Below are positions 12,527 to 22,949 of a stretch of DNA of 64,000 nucleotides, piece after piece; the stretch's first letter is position 1, and each line of letters begins with the position of its first letter. The stretch comes from Cavia porcellus. Its lineage: Eukaryota > Chordata > Mammalia > Rodentia > Caviidae. The stretch lies in NCBI RefSeq assembly GCF_034190915.1, contig NW_026947491.1:18478101-18542100 (forward strand), read 5' to 3'. The notes below the pieces were generated by a model that did not search any database, was not told where the DNA came from, and saw only the letters and a program-made list of their open reading frames with translations. The position numbers and the translations under genes were made by a program.

Positions 12527-12991
12527 ATGGAGCTGGTGCTGAGCTGGGTTTTGCTTCTTGCTACATTAAAAGGTAATTCACGAAAAATAATAAATACCAA
12601 ATGAGTAAGTGAGTGGCACTAGTGGGATAATCAATGGGTTTGTGTGACAGCTTCTTGAGCAGAATGTCTCTGTGTTTACAGGGGTGCTGTGTGAGGAGCA
12701 ACTGGTAGAGTCCGGGGGAGGCTTGGTGCAGCCTGGAGGTTCCCTAAGACTCTCCTGCGTGGCCTCGGGATTCAGCTTCAGTACCTATGACATGGGCTGG
12801 ATCCGCCAGGCTCCAGAGAAGGGCCTGGAGTGGATCTCATTGCTTAGCTATGGTGGTGGTAGCCCAGACTACGCAGACTCCGTGAAGGGCCGATTCACCA
12901 TCTCCAGAGACAACGGCAAGAACATGCTGTATCTGCAGATGAACAGCCTGAGAGCCGAGGACACAGCCGTGTATTACTACTGTGTGAGAGA
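12527..12991 (+). CDS. IGHV segment, clan III (IGHV3-like), apparently functional
   Basis: Germline V segment for the antibody heavy-chain variable domain, used after V(D)J joining in B cells. L-PART1 is 12527-12572 ([15 protein letters not shown], 46 bp, donor AG|GTAATT). The intron is 12573-12681. L-PART2 (11 nt) plus the V region are 12682-12991, with mature FR1 starting [17 protein letters not shown] at 12693. First Cys is in RLSCVAS, Trp41 in [19 protein letters not shown]1 [11 protein letters not shown]2 LSYGGGSP, and FR3 is [18 protein letters not shown] then [15 protein letters not shown]. There are no stops or frameshifts, an octamer lies upstream and a consensus RSS downstream. Oddities: Val2 is Glu, and FR3 ends AVYYYC, with one extra TAC codon before Cys104 compared with the usual AVYYC. 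Expression cannot be judged from sequence. Confidence 0.93.
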
Positions 12992-13030
12992 CACAGTGAG
13001 GAAACATCAGTGTGAGCCCAGACAAAAACC
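12992..13030 (+). other. V-RSS, 23-bp spacer, consensus
   Basis: Heptamer CACAGTG (12992-12998), a spacer of exactly 23 bp (12999-13021), and nonamer ACAAAAACC (13022-13030). This is the RAG1/2 target that sets the V cut after the GA of the last partial codon. It is the best RSS in the window. Confidence 0.95.
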
Positions 13031-13051
13031 TCCGTGCAGGGATGCTTAGGA

Positions 13052-13065
13052 CCAGCAGGGGGCGC
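13052..13065 (+). promoter_or_regulatory. CTCF-like motif just 3' of the functional RSS
   Basis: CCAGCAGGGGGCGC fits the CTCF core consensus and starts 21 bp after the nonamer, in V orientation. In mouse, the VH81X segment has a functional CTCF element similarly placed beside its RSS, which raises RAG access during chromatin scanning; a similar role here is inferred. Confidence 0.75.
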
Positions 13066-13069
13066 GCGG

Positions 13070-13467
13070 GACACGTGGAACACAGAGTGTGTCCCAAGGG
13101 TACAAGTATTAAAGCATTTTGTTTCAGGCAGGCTTCATGACATTTAAAAAAGTAAGTATACAAGTAGTAGAAAGAACAGAGAAATAAAGAATTAAAATCT
13201 GAACTATGTAAAATGCCACATAAAAACTCAAATAATTCATTGTCCACTTTAAAATATCTCAAAAGCAATTAATACAATAAAATACTGTAATAAAATTAGG
13301 AAATCCGTTATTGAGAGTGTGAATTTTATATTTCCTATCCTTTGCATACTGAAGAAAAAATCTTTTAAGTGTTTCATATCATACATAAACAATTTAGAAA
13401 AATACAGTGTAGACTTGTAAAAATGGTTTTAAATACATGACTGTATTTATATGTATTTATGTATATA

Positions 13468-13475
<8 letters not shown>
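13070..13475. other. 3' flank of the intact V
   Basis: AT-rich, with no gene recognised. The words just after the CTCF-like motif and the block near 13130-13150 recur after the V pseudogene at 19.2 kb, so this is shared V 3' flank. Confidence 0.5.
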
Positions 13476-13544
<69 letters not shown>

Positions 13545-13574
13545 ATATATGGATATATATATATATATATATAT
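13476..13574. repeat. Compound (AT)n(GT)n(AT)n microsatellite
   Basis: Alternating TA, then TG, then TA runs of about 100 bp. It generates a spurious Ile/Tyr/Thr/His open frame on the minus strand. Confidence 0.95.
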
Positions 13575-13579
13575 ACCAT

Positions 13580-16500
13580 AGGCCATAGGTTGAGTATGGT
13601 ATACACATAGCAAAAATCTACTGAGTACTAAGATAAAAACAAGAACTATCTGTCAGCTGTGTGAAAACAAAAAGTGACATTCCCATCAACCCATAGTGAA
13701 AAATTACATCATGCTGTATGAAAAAAAAAATAAATCTACACACTTTAGTGAGAAATTAATTCAATAAAATTGATGATACTGATAATAATGGCCTTCAAAG
13801 ATTTAAATATTCATGAAATTTTAGTTGATCCCATAATTTTTCAGTTTCAAAGTTTGTTTTGTGGCAACATCACTGATAAAGTTCACAAACTGATTATTTC
13901 GGATATTTTCTTTTTTTTCATTAAAGATAATTAATAAATACCTGAAATATGCAAGTATAATATGGTTGTGATGACACTGGGTCAAAACTTCATGTACTTT
14001 TTAACTATCACCTCAAGTGTTTCAATATAATAAATTTATTCAAACAAACAAAATGAAAATCTAAGTGGCACAGCACATACTGTAAATAAATCAAAAACAA
14101 GTGTACATATGTGGCAAAGAGAAAGCAGTCCCCCCTTAATCCAAGGCTGGCTGAGTACACAGCACTGACTGTCTCCTGCACAGCAAGTCATCTGACAGTT
14201 GTTCCAGGTGAGAAGAGACAATGGAAAGGATGATGTGAGTCCCCTGAGCTTAGTGCTGACCTTCCCTGATCTTGACTGTGGGGCTGTGAAGCTGTGGGAG
14301 AGGGAACAAGTTGACAAGTGGGAAGTCCACTGCCCCTGTGATTTGCCACATCTGGCACTGAAGGGTAATCTGATTTCCTCAAGTGTTAAATGGAGGGTTT
14401 AAACACACGTTTTTTGAAGTACAAAACTGATGGAACTGCATGAGAAACTGGAAACTTCAACTGAAGTATAGTTGAGTGCTTACGTATTCAATGTTGCTCA
14501 TTTATTATACACACTTGAATTTAAAATAGACAACAAAATTTGTTTATGGATGAAGAGGCAATTACTAAAATCTGTAGAGATATGGACTGTCTAGTATGAT
14601 AACAAGAGGTCTTATTAAATTTGGTGCATTAAAATAAAGATTTCCCTCATGAAATTCACAATCATTTACCATGCAAAATTTTTTCCAGATATACTCTTAT
14701 CAGCAGTTAAGAAAATGCCCATTGCATACCGTCTCCAAGTAGAATAAACTAAAGCACTCAATTATGATATTGAAATGTATGATGTTTTAAAACCACTCAG
14801 ACATTAGAAAAAGTGTCAAATTTGTTCACAGCATCTGATTTCACAAAGTGCTATCTAGGTTACATGGCACAAATTATAAAATTTAAACCACTGACTCATT
14901 ATTATGTCCTTTCTTGTTCTCAAACTACTGCGTGACTGAGTGACACACATGGACTTTTACTTAGAGGATGAGCTGATGTTATTGGACTAAGTGCCCATTA
15001 AGGAAAATAAGGATCTTTCTGATCTTTAAACTAATTCCAATATTTAAAACAGAAAGAAGAAAAAATAGAAAAGAAAGACAAAACATCTTCTTTGTTCTTT
15101 GCTTTCCTGTCAATCACCACAAAAGGTTGTTTCATGAAATAAAGTGTTTCTTCTTCTTTTTATTTAAAATCAGTTGGAAGTATAAAATTCTTCAGTTACA
15201 AATATCTATTATTTTTTTTCTGTTCCAGTACAGATGTATAATAAAATATCTACCTTCGTCTATTTATTTCAACTCAATATATTCTATCTGCAACTTTGTT
15301 TCATGTATACAGACCAAGAGCATATTTAAAGGAAGGTGGATATTGTTTACTGTCAGGTTTGGAAATTTCTGCGTATGATTCTTACCCTCACACTGTGCTT
15401 TTATGTCTTTTCTTACCTCTGAAGTCTCAGTTTATTCTTAAAGAAGAACACATTCGCCAATCTGCAGGACTCTAGTTATCATTTGAGTCAAATAAAATTC
15501 TGCTGTGGTCATCTGGCCTAGGTCCCAGTGAAGCTCAAGGAATCTATTAACAGTCTGGATGGAAGTTGGAGCAACTGTGAGGGGTTCTCAGTGTGAGCCA
15601 AGTCACAATCCTCACCTCTTCAGGGATCAGGACCTGCAGATCCTGTTTCTGACAGTCCAGGCTTGTACAGTCCCTTCTGAGGGACCTGAGCATCCTTCAG
15701 TGGGCTCCAGGGTCTCAGCCCAGGGGTAGCTTCATGGAGACCATGGAGGACTTTAGCATCTGAGATCCGGGTCTTCCTCACTCCTCATCCTCCTGTGACC
15801 CACTTCCCCTTATGGAAATGTAGTAACGATGGGCCCTGTGTGCCTTTCATTACATCATCTTCATGCAAGTTATACTATGTAACATGTTATATCTATCAAC
15901 CCGCATCACGGACAAACTTACTGAAATCTGCTGGATATCAACAATGTCTCCAATTCAAATTTTAAAGCTACATTATTGGTGAGTACATGTCATTAAACCT
16001 GGAACCAGCAGTACAATGTTGGTGGGAATGTTTTTGCTAAATCCCATATTTTGCCGTCCCTTTTCATTCTTGCATTCTTTGCACCCTGACCTGGTCAAAG
16101 AGACTCTAGTACTTTCCCCAAATTGTACATGTAAACTCTGATCTTACCATTTTTTGGGTATATTTCAAGCAGATTTCTCTATTCCATTTGTGGATTTCCT
16201 TTCATTTGAAAATTCTCCTAAGCTTCAAATAAATCACAGTGCTCATATCTACATTCCAAATTTGGTAAAATAATATCAGGTTTTTGTTGCATTTTATGTA
16301 CTGTAAGATTAGTGTAAAAATGACAGGTAGAACACATACTGATGACGATGCACTGATATTAGAGCCCTCAGCAAAGAGGATGAGATTGTGTGATTTCACA
16401 GCTGCTCTAAGTAATTTAGTTATCTTTTAAAATTTACAAAATGAATTCTTCATAGGATTTATATCATTAGATAATTAATTAAGAGTGTTGAAAATTCACA

Positions 16501-17400
16501 TTTGCATAAAATCATAGAAGCTGATGTGCCTATAAAATTACTCATTACAACTAACTTCCTAAAAGTCTACTGATTAAAGAGGTTAATCAAGGAAATTTTA
16601 CATAAACATGGATATTCTTTACCCTGAGAGAAATGAGTTTAATGTTCTTGTTGCTGCATGAGAATGCCTTGAAACAGCCTAATGAATACAAACTTCCCCT
16701 GCTCTGTGACTCTGGTGATATATAACATCTAAACTTTTCACAGTAATTGCACTTTGAATATATATTTACAGCTTCCAGGAACTACAGAGACATGAATTAT
16801 ACAATGAATAACTAGAAATACTCATAAATTTCCTTTTAGCATGATGAACATACAGATTAAGCACTGTTATAATAGAATCAAAAATGGTTTAATGTGCACA
16901 ATTTCCCCGAATTGTACATGTAAACTCTGATCTTACTGTTTTTGGGTATACTTCAAGCAGAGTGCCATTAAAAAAGACAAACCAAATCAATAACACCTAA
17001 TACATTTCTGGAAAAAAACAAACAGTGCAAAAGAATAATTTAGAATTCTAAAATTGTTGGAAAATCTCAGTCACTCACTGATGCTGACAACATGAATAGA
17101 TTTATAAGCATAATACAGCAGACAAGACCTGGTGCAGAGAAACAGCACAATAAAGTTCATTTCTAATGATACAGTGATTGAAAGGAACAGCAGGACAGAG
17201 TGGAATAAAAAGAACTCAAAGGTATGAAAACTTAGCAAGTAGGAAATTTCCCAGACTTACCAAGTTATAAATGACACAAGATTTACTAAAGTGAATACTC
17301 AAGTCCTGTGAAGGGATACCATGATAGGGAGCGAAGCACAGGCTGAGAGAAGCCAGTTGCTGACCCACAGGAAAATATGAAACTGACCCAAATGACATTT
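13580..17400. other. Long intergenic stretch, no gene recognised
   Basis: Mostly AT-rich unique-looking sequence. A GC-richer island at about 14100-14400 and another at about 15520-15830 contain only short open frames with no family signature. The second holds a segment near 15575-15610 that resembles a V RSS spacer and nonamer region (CAGTGTGAGCC then CACAATCCT), but no V exon could be read upstream. Confidence 0.5.
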
Positions 17401-17408
17401 AGAGCCTG

Positions 17409-18047
17409 TCATTCCCACCACAGGGCCAGAGTGCAGGGACTTGAGAGACTGACAGGGTCATTGATGGTCAACCTGTGATCTCCATTCTCATTTGTCAGAG
17501 CTTCCTCAAGTGCTATCAGCAAATATTTTGGGGGGCCATTTTCTTCACTAATGACATATGTAGCACCTGTGTTTCCAAGAGAAAAGTTGCCAACAGTAAC
17601 TGATATGGCAGTGTCCACAGACCATGCCTGTCCATGGAGTACATGGAGCATTCCTTAAACAGGTGCGCAGATCTTAAGATGTTTGGTGCATGGATGCTTC
17701 CATTTGGCTTTGAAACCAAGCTGTGGCATTGCAAGCACAGGCAGGAACCACTGCAGGAGGGAGGACACTGCAGAGACCCCACAGAGGCAACACCAGCACA
17801 AGCATGGGGTGAGGGCTGACACAGAGAGGAGCCTGAGCACACAGCTTTGCAGACCTGCATTGCCCCATTTGCCACAAACCCTAGCCTGAAGGGCCATCCC
17901 CTGAGAATGCCAGTGCGGGACACACCAGGCTTGTGTTTTCACCGATATGGAATCAGGTAATAGCTGTGTGGATGTGTCTTCCACATCCTTGTCAAATAGT
18001 GACCTTGTGTCAGTGACATGAGGTCCAAGAGGATAACTCTGAGCCAT
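17409..18047 (-). pseudogene. Unidentified coding-like segment, frame-broken
   Basis: On the minus strand three overlapping open frames follow one another with an exon-like base composition. The first is about 130 aa from 18047 (MAQSYPLGPHVTDTRSLF...). The second is about 135 aa from 17923, Cys-rich (AVCSGSSLCQPSPHACAGVA). The third is 80 aa from 17651 (DTAISVTVGNFSLGNTGATY, then KYLLIALEEALTNENGDHRL). The block is distinctly less AT-rich than its flanks. I do not recognise the parent family. It may be a retrocopy or exon relic with frameshifts, or chance open frames in a GC-richer block. No function is assigned. Confidence 0.25.
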
Positions 18048-18199
18048 GAGATAGAAATGTTCTAGTGTGGTTTTTTGCTTTGTTCAAGTTGTCACTCCAT
18101 TCCATCAGCTCTGTGGCCTCTGTGGCCTGTAGTCCACCCTGTGCCAGCCCCAACACTGCAATCTGGAAGCACTGAACACGGTTAAATTTCTAAGTATAA

Positions 18200-18545
18200 A
18201 CCGGGCAGAGTCATCCAAATCTGATGTGTAGTTCATTCCGATGTTATTTGTCTCAGACTTTTAAATTAATACAGGAGAGATTTCAAACTCTGGGGCCACT
18301 ATTAGGGAGTAAAATGACTTTAGTAAGAGACAAACCAGGATACGGGACAGGATGAAAAGCTACGATTTGAAAGCATGGGGGAGAAATAAAATGACATGAA
18401 GAGATTGTGATACCAAGACATTATCTCACAGTGGGTTCTCAGATCATCTTGAATGAAATCATTGTTGCCAAACTCCCTCACTACATTCAAATCCAAGGAG
18501 GGCACAGCCCTGTGTTAGTTTTTCATGGCAAGAGCCCCCTATATA
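18200..18545. other. 5' flank of the second clan III V copy
   Basis: No gene is recognised. This is the V promoter-proximal region leading to the octamer at 18556. Confidence 0.4.
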
Positions 18546-18555
18546 GCAGAAGGAC

Positions 18556-18563
18556 ATGCAAAT
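18556..18563 (+). promoter_or_regulatory. IGHV octamer ATGCAAAT
   Basis: An exact octamer 121 bp before the leader ATG of a V pseudogene; the promoter element has outlived the coding exon. Confidence 0.85.
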
Positions 18564-18684
18564 AGGGGCTCACTTTGTTGATGAAATCCAGGCCAGCTGG
18601 GTTCCTGCAGCTCTGTAGAGCAGCCCAGACCTTGTGTTCAGCCTTTCCCACTCATTGATTAGTTGTAAACACAGATGACTCACC

Positions 18685-19142
18685 ATGGAGGTGGCCCTGA
18701 GCTGGGTTTTTCTGTTTGCAATTTTCAAAGTTAAATTATTTAGAACAAAAGATGCCAAGGGCCATCCGTTGAAATTTGTGCTTTACCCAGTAGACCTCAG
18801 TGACAGTTTCTTGAGCAGGATGTCTCTGGGTTTGCAGGTTTCCTGGCTGAGGTGCGTCTGTTGGAATCGGGGTTAGGCTTGGTGCAGCCTGGGAGGTCCC
18901 TGAGACTTTCCTGCGTGGCTTCGGTATTCACCTTCAGTGATTATTGGATGAGCTGGAATCACCAGGCTCCAGGGAAGGGGCTGGTGGATCTCAGAGATTA
19001 GGTACCATGGTGGTATCCCAAACTATGTAGACTCCATGAAGGACGGATTCACCATATCCAGAGACAATGGCAAGAACATGCTGTATCTGCTGATGAGCAG
19101 CCTGAGATCCGAATAATCGGCCATATATTACTGTGTGAGAGA
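18685..19142 (+). pseudogene. IGHV clan III (IGHV3-like) pseudogene
   Basis: Leader exon 18685-18730 (MEVALSWVFLFAIFK) keeps the normal 46-bp length, but the donor GT is TT. The V exon starts at 18838 after a good acceptor. FR1 reads [19 protein letters not shown], then the Cys-containing LSCVAS, and FR2 starts [12 protein letters not shown] 2-nt deletion in the GLEW codons (about 18983) shifts the frame and gives a TAG within about six codons. FR3 ([15 protein letters not shown]) has GAA TAA in place of GAG GAC near 19111-19116. The end reads YYCVRD with an RSS whose heptamer is mutated. There are at least three independent inactivating lesions. The 3' flank resembles that of the intact V at 13 kb. 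Confidence 0.93.
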
Positions 19143-19181
19143 TACAGTGAGGGAAATGTCAGTGGAAGTCATTCATAAACC
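19143..19181 (+). other. Decayed V-RSS (23-bp spacer kept)
   Basis: Heptamer TACAGTG, with the first C of CACAGTG lost, a 23-bp spacer 19150-19172, and nonamer TCATAAACC. Loss of the first heptamer base is expected to block cleavage. Confidence 0.88.
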
Positions 19182-19202
19182 TCCGTGCAGAGGTGCTTAG
19201 GA

Positions 19203-19217
19203 CCAGTAGGCGGCGCT
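19203..19217 (+). promoter_or_regulatory. CTCF-like motif, one mismatch
   Basis: CCAGTAGGCGGCGCT lies 21 bp beyond the nonamer, in V orientation, in the same place as at 13052. One core position (C for G/T) departs from the consensus. Confidence 0.5.
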
Positions 19218-19315
19218 CGAGACACAAAGCACAGAATCTACCACAACAGGACATGTATTTCACCATTATTTTAGGTTGGTGTTACGACATTTAAAAAAAA
19301 AAATGATACTATTGA

Positions 19316-19395
19316 GGCTGGGGGTTTAGATCACCTGCATAACAGTCTGCTTTGAAAGCGCTCAGTCGTGAGTTCGATCCCTGGTGCTGAAAAAA
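19316..19395 (+). mobile_element. ID-like tRNA-derived SINE
   Basis: GGCTGGGGGTTTAGATCA (degenerate A box) and GTGAGTTCGATCCCTGGT (B box), then an A-rich tail. This is the same family as the copy at 29325. Confidence 0.75.
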
Positions 19396-19567
19396 CCCCA
19401 AAATGATGCTATGGGATATTAGAAACAGCAAACAAAAAATTCCAAAATCCTTACTACATAATATATCAACTAAAACGCAGAATCATCGATTTATAGTCTA
19501 AAGCCCACAAAAGGCAATAAATCCAGTTAACAAAACTGTGTAATGTAGTTTGCTATTGTCCATTTTA

Positions 19568-19655
19568 TTTTTTGTATCAGGGATTGTACTCAGGACCATA
19601 TGCTTGCAAGGCAGGCACTTATGCTACTGAGCTAAATTCTTGGCTTTATTGCTCA
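19568..19655 (-). mobile_element. ID-like SINE, minus strand, diverged
   Basis: Contains the reverse complement of the B box region (ATCAGGGATTGTACTCA) and of the A box region (CACTTATGCTACTGAGCTAA). Confidence 0.7.
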
Positions 19656-19805
19656 TTATGAAAACTGTCCATTTTGCATTTTACATCCTTTTCTCAAATA
19701 GGAGAAAAATCTTTCAATCTTTATAATACAACATAGAACAAGGTAGCAAAATACAGTATAAACTTGTAGTGATGTCCCTAAGTACAGCATCTTACGTATC
19801 TCTCT

Positions 19806-19990
19806 CTTGTTCTTCTTGTTACACCTCCCTGGCCAAGCATAGTTTGCACTGGGTCATGGGAAGATTGAATTTGGCTTGTTCTCCTTCCAGGACCTGCATG
19901 GTTTGTGCCAGTTAATGGGAAGGGAAAATTGGCCTCTTTTTCTTCTTGTTACTCCTCCCAGGCCCAGCATGGTTTCAAAAGTGTTCTTGC
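19806..19990. repeat. Short minisatellite, about 65-70-bp unit, three units
   Basis: Three diverged units begin near 19809, 19879 and 19943, each with the pattern TTCTTCTTGTTACNCCTCCC...GGCC/CCTGCATGGTTTG. The counterpart array is at about 53810-53990, so the repeat predates the duplication of this V flank. Confidence 0.6.
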
Positions 19991-21690
19991 CTTTAATAAA
20001 ATAGATCATTTAACAGAAGTGTCGTGACACTGAAGTGCATGAAACTGTTTCAAGTGTAACATCACAAACAAAATTGCAGGAAACTAACTTTATCTCACAA
20101 GTGCCTTCAAAAACATCAGCAAAGCTTTAAAACATGAAACAACTAGACACATTATATAATTGCTTAATTTTGTTAACAACTGTTATGTTTATACATGACT
20201 GTGAATCACGTTTAATGATGCAGTATTAAAGTCATCATATTACAGTGATATATACAATAGATAAATATGCAAATGACCAATTTATATTCATGAAGGTTAA
20301 GTGAAGAGAGAAATGTGGTATATCTACAAAATAGAGGTAAATTCGAGTTATTTTTAGGAAAATAGTTGAATCTTGAGATAATAAGAGCAAAGTAATAATT
20401 CAGATGAAGAAAGTTAAATATCACATGATCTTTCTAAAATAAGAGACTCACATTAGAAACAATTTGAAGAATAAAATGAACTTTTTTTAAGAAACTGAAA
20501 ACTCCCCTCTGCAGCAAGGTGAAGAAATATGGTGCAGAGGGAATGATAGAAGGAGGACGTGACACGTAAGAATTACCTATCACAAACATACAGTGATAAG
20601 AAATATGTGAAGAATGTTGGATAAAAACAGATGATAAAGAAATGTGGAAAGGTTTTCAGGTGAAATTGATGGACTAGAATATTGGGAATAAAAGAAAAAG
20701 TCATCTGAGACACAGAATGAACACAAGTGTGTTTACAAACCAGTGTATGTAAATGTAGAAAATCAAGAAGCACACACCAGTATATATTGTAGAATAAATA
20801 TTCAGGTAGCATGTTGAAGCTTTGGGATTGCTTCCCTTGATTGCTAACTGTTGAAAATATTTCATGTTTTGACCTTTTCTACTTTTGGCTCAGAAAAGCA
20901 TCTCTTCATTTCAATTGCCCTTGTCTTATTTTGAGGGGATCTAAATTTTTGAGGTCTCTATTCATATATTCTTGATATTAGTTAACTATTAAACTGATCA
21001 CTGGAAAAAAATTTGCACTGTGTAGGTGAAATAAATTAGAAAATTGTAAATATTTCATGGTTCATTTTATACAAGAAAACAATTGTATAAATAGTTCAAA
21101 AAGCAAAATAAGAGGAGATAAAAAGAGCAAGAGTAAAGGGAAATAAGAAATGGAGAGATGTTAGAGATTTTAGAGGGAATCAAGAATTAAACTTTTTTAG
21201 GCACACTGATAATGGCTTATCATAAATGTATCCATTATATCCTTACATCTGATAAATAAAAATTAATAACAACTAAAAATTAAAAATGAAACTAGAAAAA
21301 ATGGGACAGAGGAAGATAATGACAGGGGAAATGGAGACAGTCACTAGCAGGCTCCACACGAAGCCTGGTGCTGTTTCTTTTCAGAAAAGAGCAGAACACA
21401 GTGCAGTCACACATGTTCTCCCCACAGGAAGAGGGATCTACACATGGCAAGTCCAGGAACTAGATGGGGAATGAATCTGCTCACAGACCAGGAGTGCAGA
21501 GCCCTAGACAGTGGGGGTGACATTCACATAGCATCAGATCCTGTATGGAGAACACAGCTGCTCATACCCCTCAACATTTCACACATTTAAAAAGCAACCG
21601 TCATCACTGTAAAAGGTATGATCTGTGCATATGGATAAAAATCAAATCTGATGTAGAGTTGAAAACACATCAGGACCCCATTACTTGAGG
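19991..21690. other. Intergenic, AT-rich; start duplicated with 53.99-54.51 kb
   Basis: No gene is recognised. The stretch to about 20500 is paralogous to 53990-54512, where a half-L1 has inserted. The rest is 5' flank of the V copy at 22.3 kb. Confidence 0.5.
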
Positions 21691-21691
21691 T

Positions 21692-21850
21692 TTTTTTTTT
21701 GTTGTTGTTGTTTTGTTTTGTTTTGTTTTGTTTTGTTTTCTGTCTCTGTCTCTGTCTCTGTCTCTCTGTCTCTGTCTCTGTCTCTGTCTCTCTCTCTGTC
21801 TCTCTCTCTGTCTCTCTCTCTCTGTCTCTCTCTCTGTCTCTCTCTCTCTG

Positions 21851-21883
<33 letters not shown>

Positions 21884-21926
21884 CTCTGTCTCTCTCTCTC
21901 TCTGTCTCTCTCTGTCTCTGTCTCTC

Positions 21927-21985
<59 letters not shown>
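21692..21985. repeat. Compound microsatellite grown from a SINE tail
   Basis: A T-rich run, then (GTT)n, (TTTTG)n, (TCTCTG)n and pure (TC)n continue for nearly 300 bp and abut an ID-like SINE on the minus strand, whose A-rich tail would point this way. It produces long Leu/Ser and Arg/Glu open frames on both strands that are not genes. Confidence 0.92.
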
Positions 21986-21987
<2 letters not shown>

Positions 21988-21989
21988 GT

Positions 21990-22065
21990 GTGTATTGTGG
22001 ATCCAACTCACAAAATAGCACCGTGCAGGCACAGTGCCACTCAGCTATATCCCTGGCTATGAGTT
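21990..22065 (-). mobile_element. ID-like SINE, minus strand, decayed
   Basis: The reverse complement of the A box region is readable as GCCACTCAGCTATATCCCTGG at about 22036-22056. The B box end is weak. Confidence 0.55.
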
Positions 22066-22180
22066 GCCACATTCTCTTGAATGCTTCTTTGTTACCAAAC
22101 TTGTCCAGGACACTCACTTCTGCTGTGGACACTGGCTGCTCTAAATGTCCTACCACACGCTGTCTCTATATCAGGAGGCC

Positions 22181-22188
22181 ATACAAAT
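22181..22188 (+). promoter_or_regulatory. Mutated IGHV octamer ATACAAAT
   Basis: It sits at the normal octamer position, 122 bp before the leader ATG, with one substitution from ATGCAAAT. Confidence 0.75.
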
Positions 22189-22309
22189 AGGGCCTCTCTG
22201 TGCTGGTGAAAACCAGCCCAGCCCTGACCCTGCAGCTCTGCAGGGGAGCCCAGCCCTGTTGCTCAGTTGTTTCTTACTTAGTGATTAGGACACAGCACAG
22301 ACGATCACT

Positions 22310-22769
22310 ATGGATTTGGGGCTGAGTTGGGTTTTCCTGTTTGTACTTCTGAGAGATAAATTACTGAGAATAAAGGATATGGGATGAGGAATGTGGACTT
22401 GACTGGGATAAACAGTATACATGTGTGAGATTTTCCTTCAGAGAATGTCCCTGTGTTTGCAGGTGTCCAGGCTGAAGTGCAGCTGGTTGAGGCCGATGGA
22501 TGCTTGATGCAGCTTGGGGCCCCCTTGAAACTCTCATGCATAACTTCAGGATTCACCTTCAGTGAATACTGGATGAGCTGGGTTCGCCAGTCCCTGGGGA
22601 GGTGGCTGGAGTGGATCTCTGACATCAAGTCTGATAGTAGTAAAATATGCTATGCCAACTTCATGAAGGGATCATTCACCATTTCCCAAAAGAATGACAA
22701 GAGTATGCTGTATCTCCAGATGAGGAGCCTGAGCTCTGAGGACATGGCTGTGTATCACTGTACCAGACT
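22310..22769 (+). pseudogene. IGHV clan III V with open V exon but dead splice and RSS
   Basis: Leader 22310-22355 (MDLGLSWVFLFVLLR, 46 bp) is open, but the donor GT is AT. The V exon from 22463 is open: EVQLVEADGCLMQLGAPLK, then LSCITSGFTFSEYWMSWVRQ, then WLEWISDIKSDS, then FTISQKNDKSMLYLQM, ending EDMAVYHC. Both Cys and Trp41 remain. FR1 has an added Cys (GGG to DGC) and FR2 has SLGRWLEW for APGKGLEW. The adjacent RSS heptamer is ruined (CACCATA). It therefore cannot be spliced normally or joined, although its V exon has no stop. The CDR2 looks one or two residues longer than in the intact V. Confidence 0.9.
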
Positions 22770-22808
22770 CACCATAAAGGGACATCATTGTGAGCCCAGA
22801 CACAACCC
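22770..22808 (+). other. Decayed V-RSS
   Basis: CACCATA in place of CACAGTG, a 23-bp spacer (22777-22799), and nonamer ACACAACCC. The three outermost heptamer bases are kept but the inner ones are changed. Confidence 0.85.
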
Positions 22809-22828
22809 TCCAGGCTAAGGCACTGGGA

Positions 22829-22842
22829 ACCTGCAGGGGGTG
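22829..22842 (+). promoter_or_regulatory. Decayed CTCF-like motif
   Basis: ACCTGCAGGGGGTG sits 21 bp beyond the nonamer, at the position of the CTCF-like motif of the intact V, with about two core mismatches. Confidence 0.35.
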
Positions 22843-22949
22843 TTGTGTCCCAAGGAGAAACAGTCAGGGCCCAAGAGCAGATGCAGGAAAAGAAGGTGGT
22901 CAGTGAGGGGTTCCTGGTGTTTGCTTGCTGCTTTTAAATCCTGGGACCT

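Noticed and set aside
12837..13268. 143-codon minus-strand frame over the intact V
   Set aside because: It is the antisense of the V exon and its flank.
15575..15610. RSS-like string (CAGTGTGAGCC ... CACAATCCT)
   Set aside because: Similar to V RSS spacers, but no V exon can be read upstream and the heptamer is absent; too weak to call.
21670..22190. Long Leu/Ser and Arg/Glu open frames (up to 189 codons) on both strands
   Set aside because: They are translations of a compound (TC)n microsatellite; no other coding evidence.
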